Of a stretch of DNA of 64,000 bases, positions 32,991-40,334 are shown in pieces. The notes beneath the pieces were generated by a model. The model searched no databases. It saw only the letters and a list, made by a program, of their open reading frames with translations, and was not told the origin of the DNA. The first letter of the stretch is position 1, and each line of letters starts with the position of its first letter. Position numbers and translations under genes: made by a program. This DNA comes from a bacterium. GTDB taxonomy: Archaea > Thermoproteota > Nitrososphaeria > Nitrososphaerales > Gagatemarchaeaceae. The stretch lies in NCBI GenBank assembly GCA_027310575.1, contig DAIDAO010000045.1, positions 23,143 to 87,142 of the forward strand, given 5' to 3'.

Positions 32991-33365
32991 ATGGCTGTAA
33001 AGCCCGCCGGAACCGTCAAGCCCCAGAGGGTCGACAGGGCGGTCAAGACCCAGATCGAGTGGCTCGTGGACAGGCACGACGGGGCCCCGAACTTCGAGAT
33101 GCGGAGGTTCACGATCAAGCCTGGGGGGAGCATCCCCAAACACTACCACCCGGACGTCGAACACGAGCAGTACGTCCTCAAGGGGAGGTACAAGGTCGGC
33201 ATCGGGGACGAGGTCCACGTCGTGAAGGCTGGGGACTCTATCTACATCCCAAAGGGGACGCCTCACTGGTACAGGAACACGGGGAGGGGCAACGCAGAGT
33301 TCATCTGCATCGTCCCGAAGAAAGAGCAGTACGACTCCATCTACGTAGAGGCGGAGAGCTGCTGA
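32991..33365 (+). CDS. Cupin-domain protein
   Basis: From ATG at 32991 the product is 124 residues with a single cupin barrel. Motif 1 is GGSIPKHYHPDVEHEQYVLKG with the metal-binding His-x-His and Glu; motif 2 is DSIYIPKGTPHWYRN with the third His. This is a complete metal site. Family members include small-molecule isomerases, dioxygenases and storage proteins, so function is not fixed. TATA-like acttaaag at about 32956-32963 precedes the start by about 30 bases. Confidence 0.85.
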   Translation: MAVKPAGTVKPQRVDRAVKTQIEWLVDRHDGAPNFEMRRFTIKPGGSIPKHYHPDVEHEQYVLKGRYKVGIGDEVHVVKAGDSIYIPKGTPHWYRNTGRGNAEFICIVPKKEQYDSIYVEAESC

Positions 33366-33375
33366 ACCCAGGGCG

Positions 33376-33774
33376 TCACTGAACCCTGGGGAACCTTGCC
33401 AGGGGTGCGCTCGGGCCGACGACCCAGACCTCCCACTCGCCCCTGATCTTCATGTCGACCGAACCCAGCCTCCCCTGCGGCACCGCGAGTATCCTCCTCA
33501 CTGAGCCCGTCCTGAAGAGGTAGGGCTGGAACCAGACGCTCGAATGGCGCTTCGCGCCGAGCCTCTTCATGTTGGGACGGGTCTCGCACTCCACGAGGAC
33601 TATCTCCTCAGCCCCTCCCTTGGACCTGTAGCCGAGGAGGTCTGGCCTGTACGAAGACCACGACACCTTCTCCCCGGGAGGGAAGAGCGGCTCTTCGATC
33701 ACAGCGTAGTCCTCCCTTTCCAGCTCCCCCCTGACTACGGCCTTCATCGAACGGTGGACGGGAGACTCTGCCAC
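33376..33774 (-). CDS. Putative PD-(D/E)XK-like nuclease-fold protein
   Basis: The 132-residue protein contains SYRPDLLGYRSKGGAEEIVL followed by VECETRPN. The Pro-Asp, ~13-residue gap and Glu-x-Glu(-x-x) order is that of PD-(D/E)XK nuclease-fold proteins, here with Glu in place of the usual Lys. An upstream Glu in the first helix (MKAVVRGELEREDYAVIEE) would complete the pattern. The C-terminal part adds strands (EWEVWVVGPSAPLARF). It may be an archaeal Holliday-junction-resolvase-like or tRNA/DNA-binding protein; activity is unproven. It converges on the cupin gene. Confidence 0.55.
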   Translation of the reverse strand: MAESPVHRSMKAVVRGELEREDYAVIEEPLFPPGEKVSWSSYRPDLLGYRSKGGAEEIVLVECETRPNMKRLGAKRHSSVWFQPYLFRTGSVRRILAVPQGRLGSVDMKIRGEWEVWVVGPSAPLARFPRVQ

Positions 33775-34439
33775 GTCCGACCTGGCGCGCGCATCCGATT
33801 TGTCTCTTGGGATGGGCCAAAGTGGACCAGGGAGTCAAAGGTTTCCAGACGCGGGCATGACCAATCAAATTGCGGCGGCCCTGGCGCGGAATCTTCTCGG
33901 CCGTGATACGGTGGTCAACAGAAAATTCGTTCTTTGTCAGCAACTAAAGCCAAGCTAGCATAACATGCTCGCGAACCAGTATGGTGGTAGCTCTCTCGCT
34001 GTTGGCTCTGCCGACGGCCTGGGGTGCAGTCCGAGTCGACGCCGGTTACGCGCGAGGTCGGGAATATTCCGGGCTGCCCCTCGGTCAGAGGCAGAGTCTT
34101 GTGCCCGCCAGAGCCCGGTGCGGTCGGACGACCGCGCCTCGGGAAGGTGGAGAAGCGCAAGCGGGGGGTGGAGACGCACGAAGGAGGAGGTACGCAGGAG
34201 GGCGGAGAACCCTTCTTCGTCCGAGCGAGGTGTGGAGCTCCATGCTTAGCACCGGACACGGACGGCGAAGTGTTCGAACCCCGAAGGTGCACCGAATCCC
34301 GAAGGCGGCTCAACACCCGAGTGCGATTCGAAACCGGAACGAGGCGTGGAAGGAAGATCGCATCTGACGCTGATGGGCAGACGAAAACAGCGAGGGGCGG
34401 CTTTGTCCTTAACTAGACGCCTCCTGACGGGGTCTTATC
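33775..34439. other. 665-base gap with no convincing gene
   Basis: All frames here stay open for 90-130 codons but the implied proteins are Arg-rich with no fold-like pattern, as expected of G+C-rich noncoding DNA. The left 130 bases likely hold the promoter of the minus-strand gene ending at 33376. The part from about 33907 to 33960 is A+T-richer. A perfect inverted repeat ggaatattcc lies at 34061-34070. The right part may be a structured RNA (see the next entry). No tRNA, rRNA, SRP RNA or RNase P signature was recognised. Confidence 0.5.
34073..34401. ncRNA. Candidate structured RNA of about 330 bases
   Basis: The ends of this stretch can pair: gctgcccctcg (34073-34083) with cgaggggcggc (34391-34401), eleven pairs including one G-U. 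Inside are further hairpins, for example gcggtc-ggac-gaccgc and the palindrome tggagctcca. A closing terminal helix around a ~330-base G+C-rich element without coding signal is typical of stable RNAs such as RNase P or SRP RNA, but I could not find the conserved core motifs of either. Strand is uncertain. The FKBP promoter lies just beyond the right end. Confidence 0.3.
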
Positions 34440-34772
34440 TTGAGCGAAGTCACTGCCCAGAACGGGGACACCGTGTCCGTCCACTACCTCGGCAAGTTCC
34501 CAGGCGGAAAGGTGTTCGACACGAGCATGAAAGCGGAAGCGATGAAGTCAGGGCTGTACAACCCTGCCCGCGACTACAAGCCCCTGCAGGTCGTCCTGGG
34601 GCAGCACCAGGTCATCAGCGGCTTCGAGGAGGCCCTCGTCGGGATGAAGATCAACGAGACCAAGGAGATAACCCTCCCGCCCGAGAAGGCCTACGGAAAG
34701 TCAGGAAGGCATCCCATGGCCGGGAAGACGCTTCAGTTCAGGCTGCTCGTCACGAACATCAAGAGACCCTAG
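34440..34772 (+). CDS. FKBP-type peptidyl-prolyl isomerase
   Basis: The 110-residue protein begins at TTG (SEVTAQNGDTVSVHYLGKF). It carries the FKBP core: VSVHYLGKFPGGKVFDTS, LQVVLGQHQVISGFEEALVGM, ITLPPEKAYGKSGRHPM and LQFRLLVTNIKR. The segment between the KAYG and the last strand is short, so the large IF-domain insert of archaeal SlyD-like FKBPs is absent. It speeds cis-trans proline isomerisation in the cytoplasm. TATA-like ccttaacta at 34408-34416 lies about 28 bases upstream. Confidence 0.9.
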   Translation: MSEVTAQNGDTVSVHYLGKFPGGKVFDTSMKAEAMKSGLYNPARDYKPLQVVLGQHQVISGFEEALVGMKINETKEITLPPEKAYGKSGRHPMAGKTLQFRLLVTNIKRP

Positions 34773-35394
34773 AAGCATGGGAATGGGCCCGCTCGTGCCT
34801 TTCGTACCAAGCCCTCACCTTGGCCCTGTTGCCGCACCCCGTCGAGCTGCACCACTTCTTGGTCCCGCTTCTCGTCTCGTCTAGGAAGACCCAGCCGCAC
34901 CCCTCCTCTTCGTTGGCGCACTCCCTGACCCTCCCCAGCTGATCCGAAGTCAGGAGGTCGGCCGCGGATTTCGCGATCGGCCAGAGCATCCTACCCTCCG
35001 CTCCCTTGCCGGGGACCGTCGCCCATCCGTACTCTTCGCCTGTCCTTATGATGCTCGACGAGACCGGATAGTCAGATAGGAACCTGTTGAGGATGCCGAC
35101 GTCTTCTACGCTCGGGTGCTCGTCATGAGCCACAGCCGAGAAGATCCTGTATATCGTCTCTCGAAGCTGGAGCGCCTTCCGGAGCGCGCTTTCCTCGGCA
35201 TGCTCCTCCCTCGCCCTCCTCAGAATCGATGGCGCCTCGTCGCTGGGGATTATGCCCTTCTTGATGCTCCAGTCAACCAGGGAGCTGAACGTCGCGAGGC
35301 TGTCCGCCCGCTTCTCCCCGTTCCTCCAGTCCACCGTATTCGAGAAGTCAAGACCGAGTTCTAGGCTGGGGTTCTCGTCCACGGTTCTCGCCAT
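34759..35394 (-). CDS. CGNR zinc-finger transcriptional regulator (ABATE domain)
   Basis: The 211-residue protein has an N-terminal ABATE-type ligand-binding domain (LGLDFSNTVDWRNGEKRADS, LRKALQLRETIYRIFSAVAH) and the C-terminal CGNR zinc finger: CANEEEGCGWVFLDETRSGT, then WCSSTGCGNRAKVRAWYERH, where four Cys bind zinc. The family is mostly actinobacterial, so a transferred origin is possible. TATA-like TTAATATAAC about 28 bases upstream supports the second of two adjacent ATG codons (35394). A palindrome lies in the divergent promoter region at 35444. It overlaps the FKBP gene end by 14 bases. Confidence 0.85.
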   Translation of the reverse strand: MARTVDENPSLELGLDFSNTVDWRNGEKRADSLATFSSLVDWSIKKGIIPSDEAPSILRRAREEHAEESALRKALQLRETIYRIFSAVAHDEHPSVEDVGILNRFLSDYPVSSSIIRTGEEYGWATVPGKGAEGRMLWPIAKSAADLLTSDQLGRVRECANEEEGCGWVFLDETRSGTKKWCSSTGCGNRAKVRAWYERHERAHSHASRVS

Positions 35395-35416
35395 CACTTT
35401 CGCGCTCCCCTGTGTG

Positions 35417-35467
35417 TTATATTAACCTAACTACCAAACATCGCTTAACTAGTTAAGACATAAATAC
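35417..35467. promoter_or_regulatory. A+T-rich divergent promoter with palindromic operator
   Basis: The region contains TATA-like ttatattaac (35417-35426) for the minus-strand CGNR gene and cataaatac (35459-35467) for the plus-strand gene at 35496. Between them lies the perfect palindrome CTTAACTAGTTAAG (35444-35457), with related half-sites cctaactac and ccaactaacc around it. This is a natural place for autoregulation by the CGNR protein. Confidence 0.5.
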
Positions 35468-35495
35468 CTAACCAACTAACCCCCTGACGGTCGTT

Positions 35496-35690
35496 ATGTC
35501 GAGAACAACCCAAGCGGAACTGACGGCGGCCGAGGTCACCGGTCCTATTTCTGGGGCCAGAGCCGTCCCCATAGAGGCGGCCGGGGGAGCGAAGGAGGTC
35601 GCCGACAAGGTGAGGCAGGGGAAGGCGGTCCTCAAGATAGTCGAGACCCCGTGGGGGGTCGAGTTCTACGTAGTCGAGGTGGAGGCCTGA
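35496..35690 (+). CDS. Small hypothetical protein
   Basis: The 64-residue product (SRTTQAELTAAEVTGPISGA at the start, KAVLKIVETPWGVEFYVVEV at the end) has a disordered start and a beta-hairpin-like end. It is preceded by a TATA-like box 30 bases upstream and followed three bases later by the next gene, so the two are likely cotranscribed. It is divergent from the CGNR regulator. No family recognised. Confidence 0.55.
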   Translation: MSRTTQAELTAAEVTGPISGARAVPIEAAGGAKEVADKVRQGKAVLKIVETPWGVEFYVVEVEA

Positions 35691-35692
35691 GC

Positions 35693-36055
35693 ATGAGCAG
35701 GGAAGGAAGGGTGCAGGTCGTGGTCAGGAGCCGCCAGGTCCCCTCCAGGACCGTCGAGTTCCCGTCGCGCCAGATGCTCCCGACGGGGGGCCGCTACGGC
35801 GCGGGGCTGGAGAGGGGGGTCGTCTTCGAGTCCGTGCTGGACGACGAGCACCGCAAGGCAATCGAGGAAGGGCGCAGGCTCGCCTGCAGCCTCGGGCTCG
35901 CACTGGAGGTGGTAGACCAGTCGAAGCTGGGCCTGTTCAGGCGCATGCTGTCGTCCCTGCGGGGAAGCGAACCCGCGGGCGTCAGCGTCGTCGTGTCTCC
36001 CCTCCCGGCGGGGGCGCAGATGGGCCCGCCGCACGCCATGGCGCAGGGGCGTTAG
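35693..36055 (+). CDS. Hypothetical protein
   Basis: The 120-residue product has strands at the start (GRVQVVVRSRQVPSRTVEFP), a Gly-rich turn, then a helix and strand pair (DDEHRKAIEEGRRLACSLGL, ALEVVDQSKLGLFRRMLSSL) and a flexible Pro/Gly-rich end. The middle part resembles a small glutaredoxin-like or Rossmann-like alpha/beta unit, but no active residues stand out. It follows the 64-residue gene and precedes a permease, all on the plus strand. Confidence 0.6.
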   Translation: MSREGRVQVVVRSRQVPSRTVEFPSRQMLPTGGRYGAGLERGVVFESVLDDEHRKAIEEGRRLACSLGLALEVVDQSKLGLFRRMLSSLRGSEPAGVSVVVSPLPAGAQMGPPHAMAQGR

Positions 36056-36068
36056 GGCAGTCCAGCCG

Positions 36069-36929
36069 TTGAACCGTCAGTCCAACGGGGTCGCGCTTAC
36101 TGTCGGGGCCAGCCTGATCTGGGGGACCAGCTTCGTCGCGACGAGCGTCGGGCTGCAGTACTCGAACGCGTACGTGCTGCTCTTCGAACGGTTCCTCATC
36201 GCGAGCGCAGCCATCTTCGCGGTGGGCTTCTTCATCAGGTCGGCGAGGGTCTGGCCGGAGCTCCCGAGGGCCCGGACGTGGGTCCTTGGAGGGGTCTACG
36301 CTGCCTCGTTCCTGCTCCAGTTCCTTGGGCAGGCAATCTCCGGGGCGTCGGCATCGGCCCTGCTCTCGAACCTCTTCGTGATCTTCGTGCCAGTGGCGGC
36401 CTACTTCGTCCTCCAGGAGCGCCTCCCGAACGCGTCCAAGGCCGCGGTGGGGCTCAGCGTCTTCGGTGCTTTCCTCGTCTTCCCGTCGGGGCTCCAGTTC
36501 TCATCAGGCACGGCCGGGGACCTGCTTCTCGTGGGGTCCGCCCTCGGGTACACCGTCTTCATCGTCCTCGGGAAGAAGTACGACGTCTCGTCCCTGTCGA
36601 GCTCCTTCGCAGTGATCGTGTCTATGACCGTGATAATGGCCCCGGTGGCGTTCCTGGCCGGCGGTCCCGTATCCCTCGGCACCTTCGCGGTCGCCGGCGC
36701 CCTGGAGCCTGCGCTCTGGCTCGGCGTCCCCTGCACCGTGATCGCCCTGGCGATGTACACCCGGGGCCTCGCTTCGATCCGTGCCACCCAGTCGGCGACG
36801 CTGCTGCTCCTTGAAATCGTGGTCGGGGTGGCGCTGTCCGTCTGGCTCCTCGGCAACGTGCTGAGCGCGCCTCAGGTGCTCGGGGCCGTAGTCATCTCGG
36901 TCGCAGTGCTGCTGTCTTCACGCGGCTGA
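36069..36929 (+). CDS. EamA/DMT-family permease
   Basis: The 286-residue protein starts at TTG (NRQSNGVALTVGASLIWGTS) and has ten hydrophobic helices in two EamA repeats. Each repeat has family features: SLIWGTSFVATSVGLQYSNA, FLLQFLGQAISGASASALLS with LQERLP, and in the second half LALAMYTRGLASIRATQSAT with VLGAVVISVAVLL. These drug/metabolite exporters move amino acids, nucleotides or other small molecules. Substrate unknown. It starts 13 bases after the previous stop. Confidence 0.85.
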   Translation: MNRQSNGVALTVGASLIWGTSFVATSVGLQYSNAYVLLFERFLIASAAIFAVGFFIRSARVWPELPRARTWVLGGVYAASFLLQFLGQAISGASASALLSNLFVIFVPVAAYFVLQERLPNASKAAVGLSVFGAFLVFPSGLQFSSGTAGDLLLVGSALGYTVFIVLGKKYDVSSLSSSFAVIVSMTVIMAPVAFLAGGPVSLGTFAVAGALEPALWLGVPCTVIALAMYTRGLASIRATQSATLLLLEIVVGVALSVWLLGNVLSAPQVLGAVVISVAVLLSSRG

Positions 36930-37045
36930 ACCCGGCCTACGGGAGGCCCGGGGCGCCGAAAACCCTCAAAACCTTCACTCTTCTTGTGTATTCGCCTTGA
37001 CACCGAAGCTATTTACCTCAAGGCGGCCATCCCGTTGATACAGGC

Positions 37046-37327
37046 ATGGCAAAAAGAGCCTTCACGATAGACATCGGGACGGAGAAGATCCAGGTCGAGG
37101 GGCACGCCCACCAGAACGTGGCCGTGAAGTACCTCATGAAGCGCCGCAGGAGCCTCATATTCACGAAAGACCCGGCGAAGGTCGAGAAGCTCTTCTCAGA
37201 GGTCCCGAAACGGATCAGCATCATCGGGGCGAACGTCACGAAGACCTACAACGTCAGCTGGGAGAGGGTGAGCACAGGCGAGTTCGCAGGGGCCAGGTTC
37301 ACCTTCACGCTCGAAGAGGTCAAGTAG
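37046..37327 (+). CDS. Small basic alpha/beta protein
   Basis: The 93-residue protein starts AKRAFTIDIGTEKIQVEGHA, contains a strongly basic patch VKYLMKRRRSLIFTKD, and ends with RISIIGANVTKTYNVSWERV and FTFTLEEVK. The chain reads as a small beta-alpha-beta domain suited to nucleic-acid binding. TATA-like ctatttacc at 37008-37016 lies about 34 bases before the ATG. I considered ribosomal protein LX but the sequence does not clearly match it. Function unknown. Confidence 0.6.
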   Translation: MAKRAFTIDIGTEKIQVEGHAHQNVAVKYLMKRRRSLIFTKDPAKVEKLFSEVPKRISIIGANVTKTYNVSWERVSTGEFAGARFTFTLEEVK

Positions 37328-37364
37328 GACATCCTTTTCAGCAGGCCCTTCCTGGCGCGCCAAG

Positions 37365-37562
37365 ATGGCACCAGGTTACAGGCGGGACGCTTACAGCGAC
37401 GCCATAGACAGGATCAGGTCGCAGCACGCAGATTCGATCAAGCACGCCAAGCTGACGGTCGAGTGCCCGAAGTGCGGGACGAAGCAGGTCATAGCCGAGA
37501 CCCCGGGCAGGCGCGTCTGCGTGAAGTGCGGCTTCGAGTTCCGTCCGCTGCAGGAGCGCTAG
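37365..37562 (+). CDS. Small zinc-ribbon protein
   Basis: The 65-residue protein has a helical start (DAYSDAIDRIRSQHADSIKH) and a zinc ribbon with two Cys-x2-Cys pairs, ECPKCGTKQVIAETPGRRVC and VKCGFEF. The knuckle order is that of TFIIB/TFIIS-like ribbons. It may bind nucleic acid or another protein. The last four bases overlap the convergent SRPBCC gene. Confidence 0.7.
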   Translation: MAPGYRRDAYSDAIDRIRSQHADSIKHAKLTVECPKCGTKQVIAETPGRRVCVKCGFEFRPLQER

Positions 37563-37957
37563 CCCTTCGCGAAGTGCTTCTTCAGGGGCTCCCAGTAGTA
37601 CTCCTTCCACCCCTCCGCGTAGTACTCCAGCTGCTCCTTCGGCACCTTCGAATGGACCATCGTCAGCTCCGTCTGCTCCCCCTTCGGCCTGAGCCTGATT
37701 TCCATCCTTGACTGCGGGTATCCCTCGGGCCATTCGGTCGTGCTCCACAGGTGCACTATCTTCTTCCCCTTCTGCAGCTCGACGTACTTCCCAGAGATGT
37801 ATCCGTCCCCGGCAGTGAACTTCCCGCCCACCCTCGGGCTCCCGGTCGCAGCCTGACCTGTGAACGCTGCGTGCTGCTTCGGGTCTACGTAGGCCTCGTA
37901 CACCTCCAGCGGGGCCGCGCCTATCAGTACCGTCTGCCTGATGGTGCCGAACTTCAC
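37559..37957 (-). CDS. SRPBCC / AHSA1-like domain protein
   Basis: From GTG at 37957 the product is 132 residues with an Aha1-C/SRPBCC fold: FGTIRQTVLIGAAPLEVYEA at the start, then HAAFTGQAATGSPRVGGKFT, GKYVELQKGKKIVHLWSTTE and the C-terminal amphipathic helix QLEYYAEGWKEYYWEPLKKH. These proteins bind hydrophobic ligands in a deep cavity or act with Hsp90 in eukaryotes. The GTG overlaps the upstream stop by four bases, so it is translationally coupled to the 73-residue protein. Confidence 0.85.
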   Translation of the reverse strand: MKFGTIRQTVLIGAAPLEVYEAYVDPKQHAAFTGQAATGSPRVGGKFTAGDGYISGKYVELQKGKKIVHLWSTTEWPEGYPQSRMEIRLRPKGEQTELTMVHSKVPKEQLEYYAEGWKEYYWEPLKKHFAKG

Positions 37958-38175
37958 GCCCGCTTCTTCCAGGCCTGCGCCCGCTTGCAGAACTCCTCTG
38001 CTTCGCCCACGGCCCTTTCGCACCGCCTGTAGTGGCCGATGACCTCCCGGAGCAGCTCCTCTATGGGGGTCGGGGCGCCTGGGCACTCGGAGTCTAACTG
38101 CGCGCGTATCTCCATCAGAGGCTGCCAGACGTCGGTCGGGACCACGACGGGCACTCCCTGCTTGCTCTTCGCCAT
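37954..38175 (-). CDS. Small hypothetical protein
   Basis: The 73-residue protein begins AKSKQGVPVVVPTDVWQPLM and continues as helix (EIRAQLDSECPGAPTPIEEL, VIGHYRRCERAVGEAEEFCK). The opening strand followed by two helices resembles ribbon-helix-helix DNA-binding proteins, which would fit a regulator of the coupled SRPBCC gene, but the match is weak. It ends in a basic tail. Confidence 0.55.
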   Translation of the reverse strand: MAKSKQGVPVVVPTDVWQPLMEIRAQLDSECPGAPTPIEELLREVIGHYRRCERAVGEAEEFCKRAQAWKKRA

Positions 38176-38217
38176 GGCCTCCGGTGGAGGGCGACGGTAT
38201 TTCTGGGTTGAGCGCGC

Positions 38218-39234
38218 CTAGAGCCCTATGCTGTTGATCAGCCCGCCCGAGTTGCCGTCCATCACCAGGACGATCTTCCCGTTCTTGTGGTCGTACCTGG
38301 CGAACCACACGGGCGCATGAAGGAGCTCTGCTTCCCCGACGTCCGACTGGGTCGACAGCTGCTGGATCATGTGGTGGGCGGCGTGGGCCCTGTCCGACTG
38401 GAGCTGGTCCACGAGCGTCTTCGCCTGCGTCTTTGCGACCTCCTCCCCGACGTCGCCGTTCATGACCTTCATCCCCTTCACCTTAGTCTCGTCGAAGAGC
38501 ACCCTGTCTTCGAGCCTGAACTGGTAGTCCCTGGGCTGGTACTCGCCGAGCGCCTTCAGACCGACTATAGGGAAGTTGTAGTCGTTGTCCATCTGGTAGG
38601 CCCTGCTGTTGCCCTGCCCTCCACCGAAGCCTCCGCCACCCACCATGGTTCCGAGCACCATCCCTGTCACCAGGCCCCCTCCGCCGAATCCGTTCCTCCT
38701 CCCGCCCCCGATGGCTCCCCCCATTATGCCTGCGAGCGCGGCCGTTGTCGCGATCTGCCCCGCCTCCGCCGCCATGTCCACTGCCACGAGCGAGGTCCTC
38801 GCGGAGACCGGGATGAGCCAGTAGGGGACGATCGCCAGGCTCAGCTCCTCGAGCGTGGACGACTCCTGCAGGTGCCTGTGAAGAAGCCCCCTGTCCATGA
38901 GGCCGTGTATCTCCTTCAGGACGTCTTCCTGCTGGGTCAACTTCGCAGGGAGCATGGTGTGCTTGCTGATGCTCTTCCACCCCTCGTTCCCCAGCGAGAC
39001 GCTGCTCCCGCAGTACGCGCACGTGATCAGCATCTCTCCGAACTTGGGCGATATCGGGGCGCCGCAGCTAGGGCACTTCAGGGACGTGGCGCCGGTCGGC
39101 GCGAGCACCTGCTGGGTCTGCGGTTGCTGCTGTTGGCCCGAGACCATGCTGACCTTGAAGCCGCACTTGTAGCAGAACCCGGCATCGTCAGGAAGCTGGG
39201 CGCCGCACTTCGGACAGAACAGAGCCACGGTCAC
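38218..39234 (-). CDS. Double zinc-ribbon protein of an SPFH operon (YdjG-like)
   Basis: The 338-residue protein starts with two zinc ribbons: FCPKCGAQLPDDAGFCYKCG, then CPSCGAPISPKFGEMLITCA with YCGSSVSLG. A cytoplasmic alpha/beta domain and a Gly/Ala-rich segment follow (residues about 165-215: TAALAGIMGGAIGGG, GGGGLVTGMVLGTMVGGGGF), then a C-terminal domain ending in VWFARYDHKNGKIVLVMDGN. The layout recalls Bacillus YdjG-type proteins encoded beside the SPFH protein YdjI in membrane-stress operons. It starts one base from the end of the SPFH gene and is surely cotranscribed. Confidence 0.7.
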   Translation of the reverse strand: MTVALFCPKCGAQLPDDAGFCYKCGFKVSMVSGQQQQPQTQQVLAPTGATSLKCPSCGAPISPKFGEMLITCAYCGSSVSLGNEGWKSISKHTMLPAKLTQQEDVLKEIHGLMDRGLLHRHLQESSTLEELSLAIVPYWLIPVSARTSLVAVDMAAEAGQIATTAALAGIMGGAIGGGRRNGFGGGGLVTGMVLGTMVGGGGFGGGQGNSRAYQMDNDYNFPIVGLKALGEYQPRDYQFRLEDRVLFDETKVKGMKVMNGDVGEEVAKTQAKTLVDQLQSDRAHAAHHMIQQLSTQSDVGEAELLHAPVWFARYDHKNGKIVLVMDGNSGGLINSIGL

Positions 39235-40329
39235 CTACAGCTTGCTTCCGCAGTTGTTGCAGAACTTCGCTCCGGCCGTGATCGGGCTCCCACAGTTGGG
39301 ACAGAACTTGCCAGAGCCTGCGGGCGCGGGGGGCCCTTCAGGTGCGGGCATGCTCGCACCGCAGTTCGGGCAGAACTTCACTGTGGCCGGGACAAGAGAG
39401 CCGCAGCTGGGGCAGCTCCTGTTCATCACGTTCTGGCCCATACCCTGAGCCATCTGGCCTCCGATAGCATAACCGACTCCAAGACCCGCGCCCAGCCCAG
39501 CGGTCACCCCTGCCCCGCCCGACGGGTTCTTCGCGGCGTCGTCTATGGCCTTTCCTGTCTGGTACTGCATGTAGTTCACCCCCAGCACCTGCATCTCCGA
39601 CCTGGTGTCTATCGCCTTCTGCACCTCGTCGGGGAGGCTGATGGTCAGCCCCGAGATCTTGTTGACCTCGATTCCGAACTGCCCGAGGTGGTCCGGCCCC
39701 GCAGCCAGGACCTCCTGCTCGATGTTCGTCAGGTTCGCCGCCAGGTCAGTCACCTTGAGCCCCTGCTGCTTCATCTTCCCGAGGGCGTTGTAGACGAGTA
39801 TGACGACCTGCTCCTTGACCCTCCCCTCCACGTCGTCCGAGGTGTCTGCGCCGAACGTCCCCACGAACTGGTTGATGAACAGCTCAGGGGACGATATCTT
39901 CCACCTGTACTCCCCGAAGACCCGCAGGTTCACGATGCCGAACGTGGGGTCTGTGAACTGGTACGGCTGGGTGCTGCCGAACTTCCCGTCCAGGTAGCGC
40001 TTGGGGACGTAGTAGACCTCGGCCCACTGAGTGACCCCTGTGAAGAACTTCAGCAGCTTCCCGACAACGGGCGCGTTGAAGTCGGTCAGGGCGTACCTGT
40101 TCGGCTGGTCGAAGTAGGTGAGCGCCTTGCCGTCCCTGTAGAACACAGCGATCTCGTCCTCCCTGACCACGATGTTGTCGTTGAGCCTGATCTGCCGGGG
40201 CGCCTTCCACAGGACGTTGTAGACCCCTGGGGCGGGCTGCTTGAACTGGTCGTCCCACGCGAACGTGGTGGACCCGAATACGCTTCCGCCTGTCGCAGGC
40301 ACGGGGTCGCTCTTCTTTCCAAACACCAT
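39235..40329 (-). CDS. SPFH-domain protein with C-terminal double zinc ribbon (YdjI-like)
   Basis: The 364-residue protein has an SPFH domain of the YdjI/virion-core-like branch: FAWDDQFKQPAPGVYNVLWK, LRVFGEYRWKISSPELFINQ, QVVILVYNALGKMKQQGLKV and GQFGIEVNKISGLTISLPDE. A helical segment and a Gly-rich stretch with GVGYAIGGQMAQGMG follow. Two zinc ribbons close the protein (CPSCGSLVPATVKFCPNCG and FCPNCGSPITAGAKFCNNCG). GTG at 40338 would overlap the upstream stop as GTGA and is an alternative start. In Bacillus, YdjI recruits the PspA-family protein YdjF to membranes; a similar scaffold role here is inference. Confidence 0.8.
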   Translation of the reverse strand: MVFGKKSDPVPATGGSVFGSTTFAWDDQFKQPAPGVYNVLWKAPRQIRLNDNIVVREDEIAVFYRDGKALTYFDQPNRYALTDFNAPVVGKLLKFFTGVTQWAEVYYVPKRYLDGKFGSTQPYQFTDPTFGIVNLRVFGEYRWKISSPELFINQFVGTFGADTSDDVEGRVKEQVVILVYNALGKMKQQGLKVTDLAANLTNIEQEVLAAGPDHLGQFGIEVNKISGLTISLPDEVQKAIDTRSEMQVLGVNYMQYQTGKAIDDAAKNPSGGAGVTAGLGAGLGVGYAIGGQMAQGMGQNVMNRSCPSCGSLVPATVKFCPNCGASMPAPEGPPAPAGSGKFCPNCGSPITAGAKFCNNCGSKL

Positions 40330-40334
40330 CGCGA

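Noticed and set aside
34250..34345. T-loop-like sequences (gttcgaacc, gattcgaaacc) suggesting a tRNA
   Set aside because: No matching acceptor stem, D arm or anticodon arm could be drawn on either strand around them.
34073..34401. Identification as SRP RNA or RNase P RNA
   Set aside because: The stable helix 8 loops of SRP RNA and the conserved GAGGAAAGTC-type and ACAGAA-type blocks of RNase P RNA could not be located, so no name was given.
33960..34420. Open frames of 90-130 codons, one starting with a hydrophobic stretch like a signal peptide
   Set aside because: After the first residues the products are Arg/Gly-rich and without fold-like pattern; several overlapping frames are equally open, as expected of G+C-rich noncoding DNA.
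37046..37327. Assignment as ribosomal protein LX/L18ae
   Set aside because: Size and basic character fit, but the conserved N-terminal and central residues of LX were not found.
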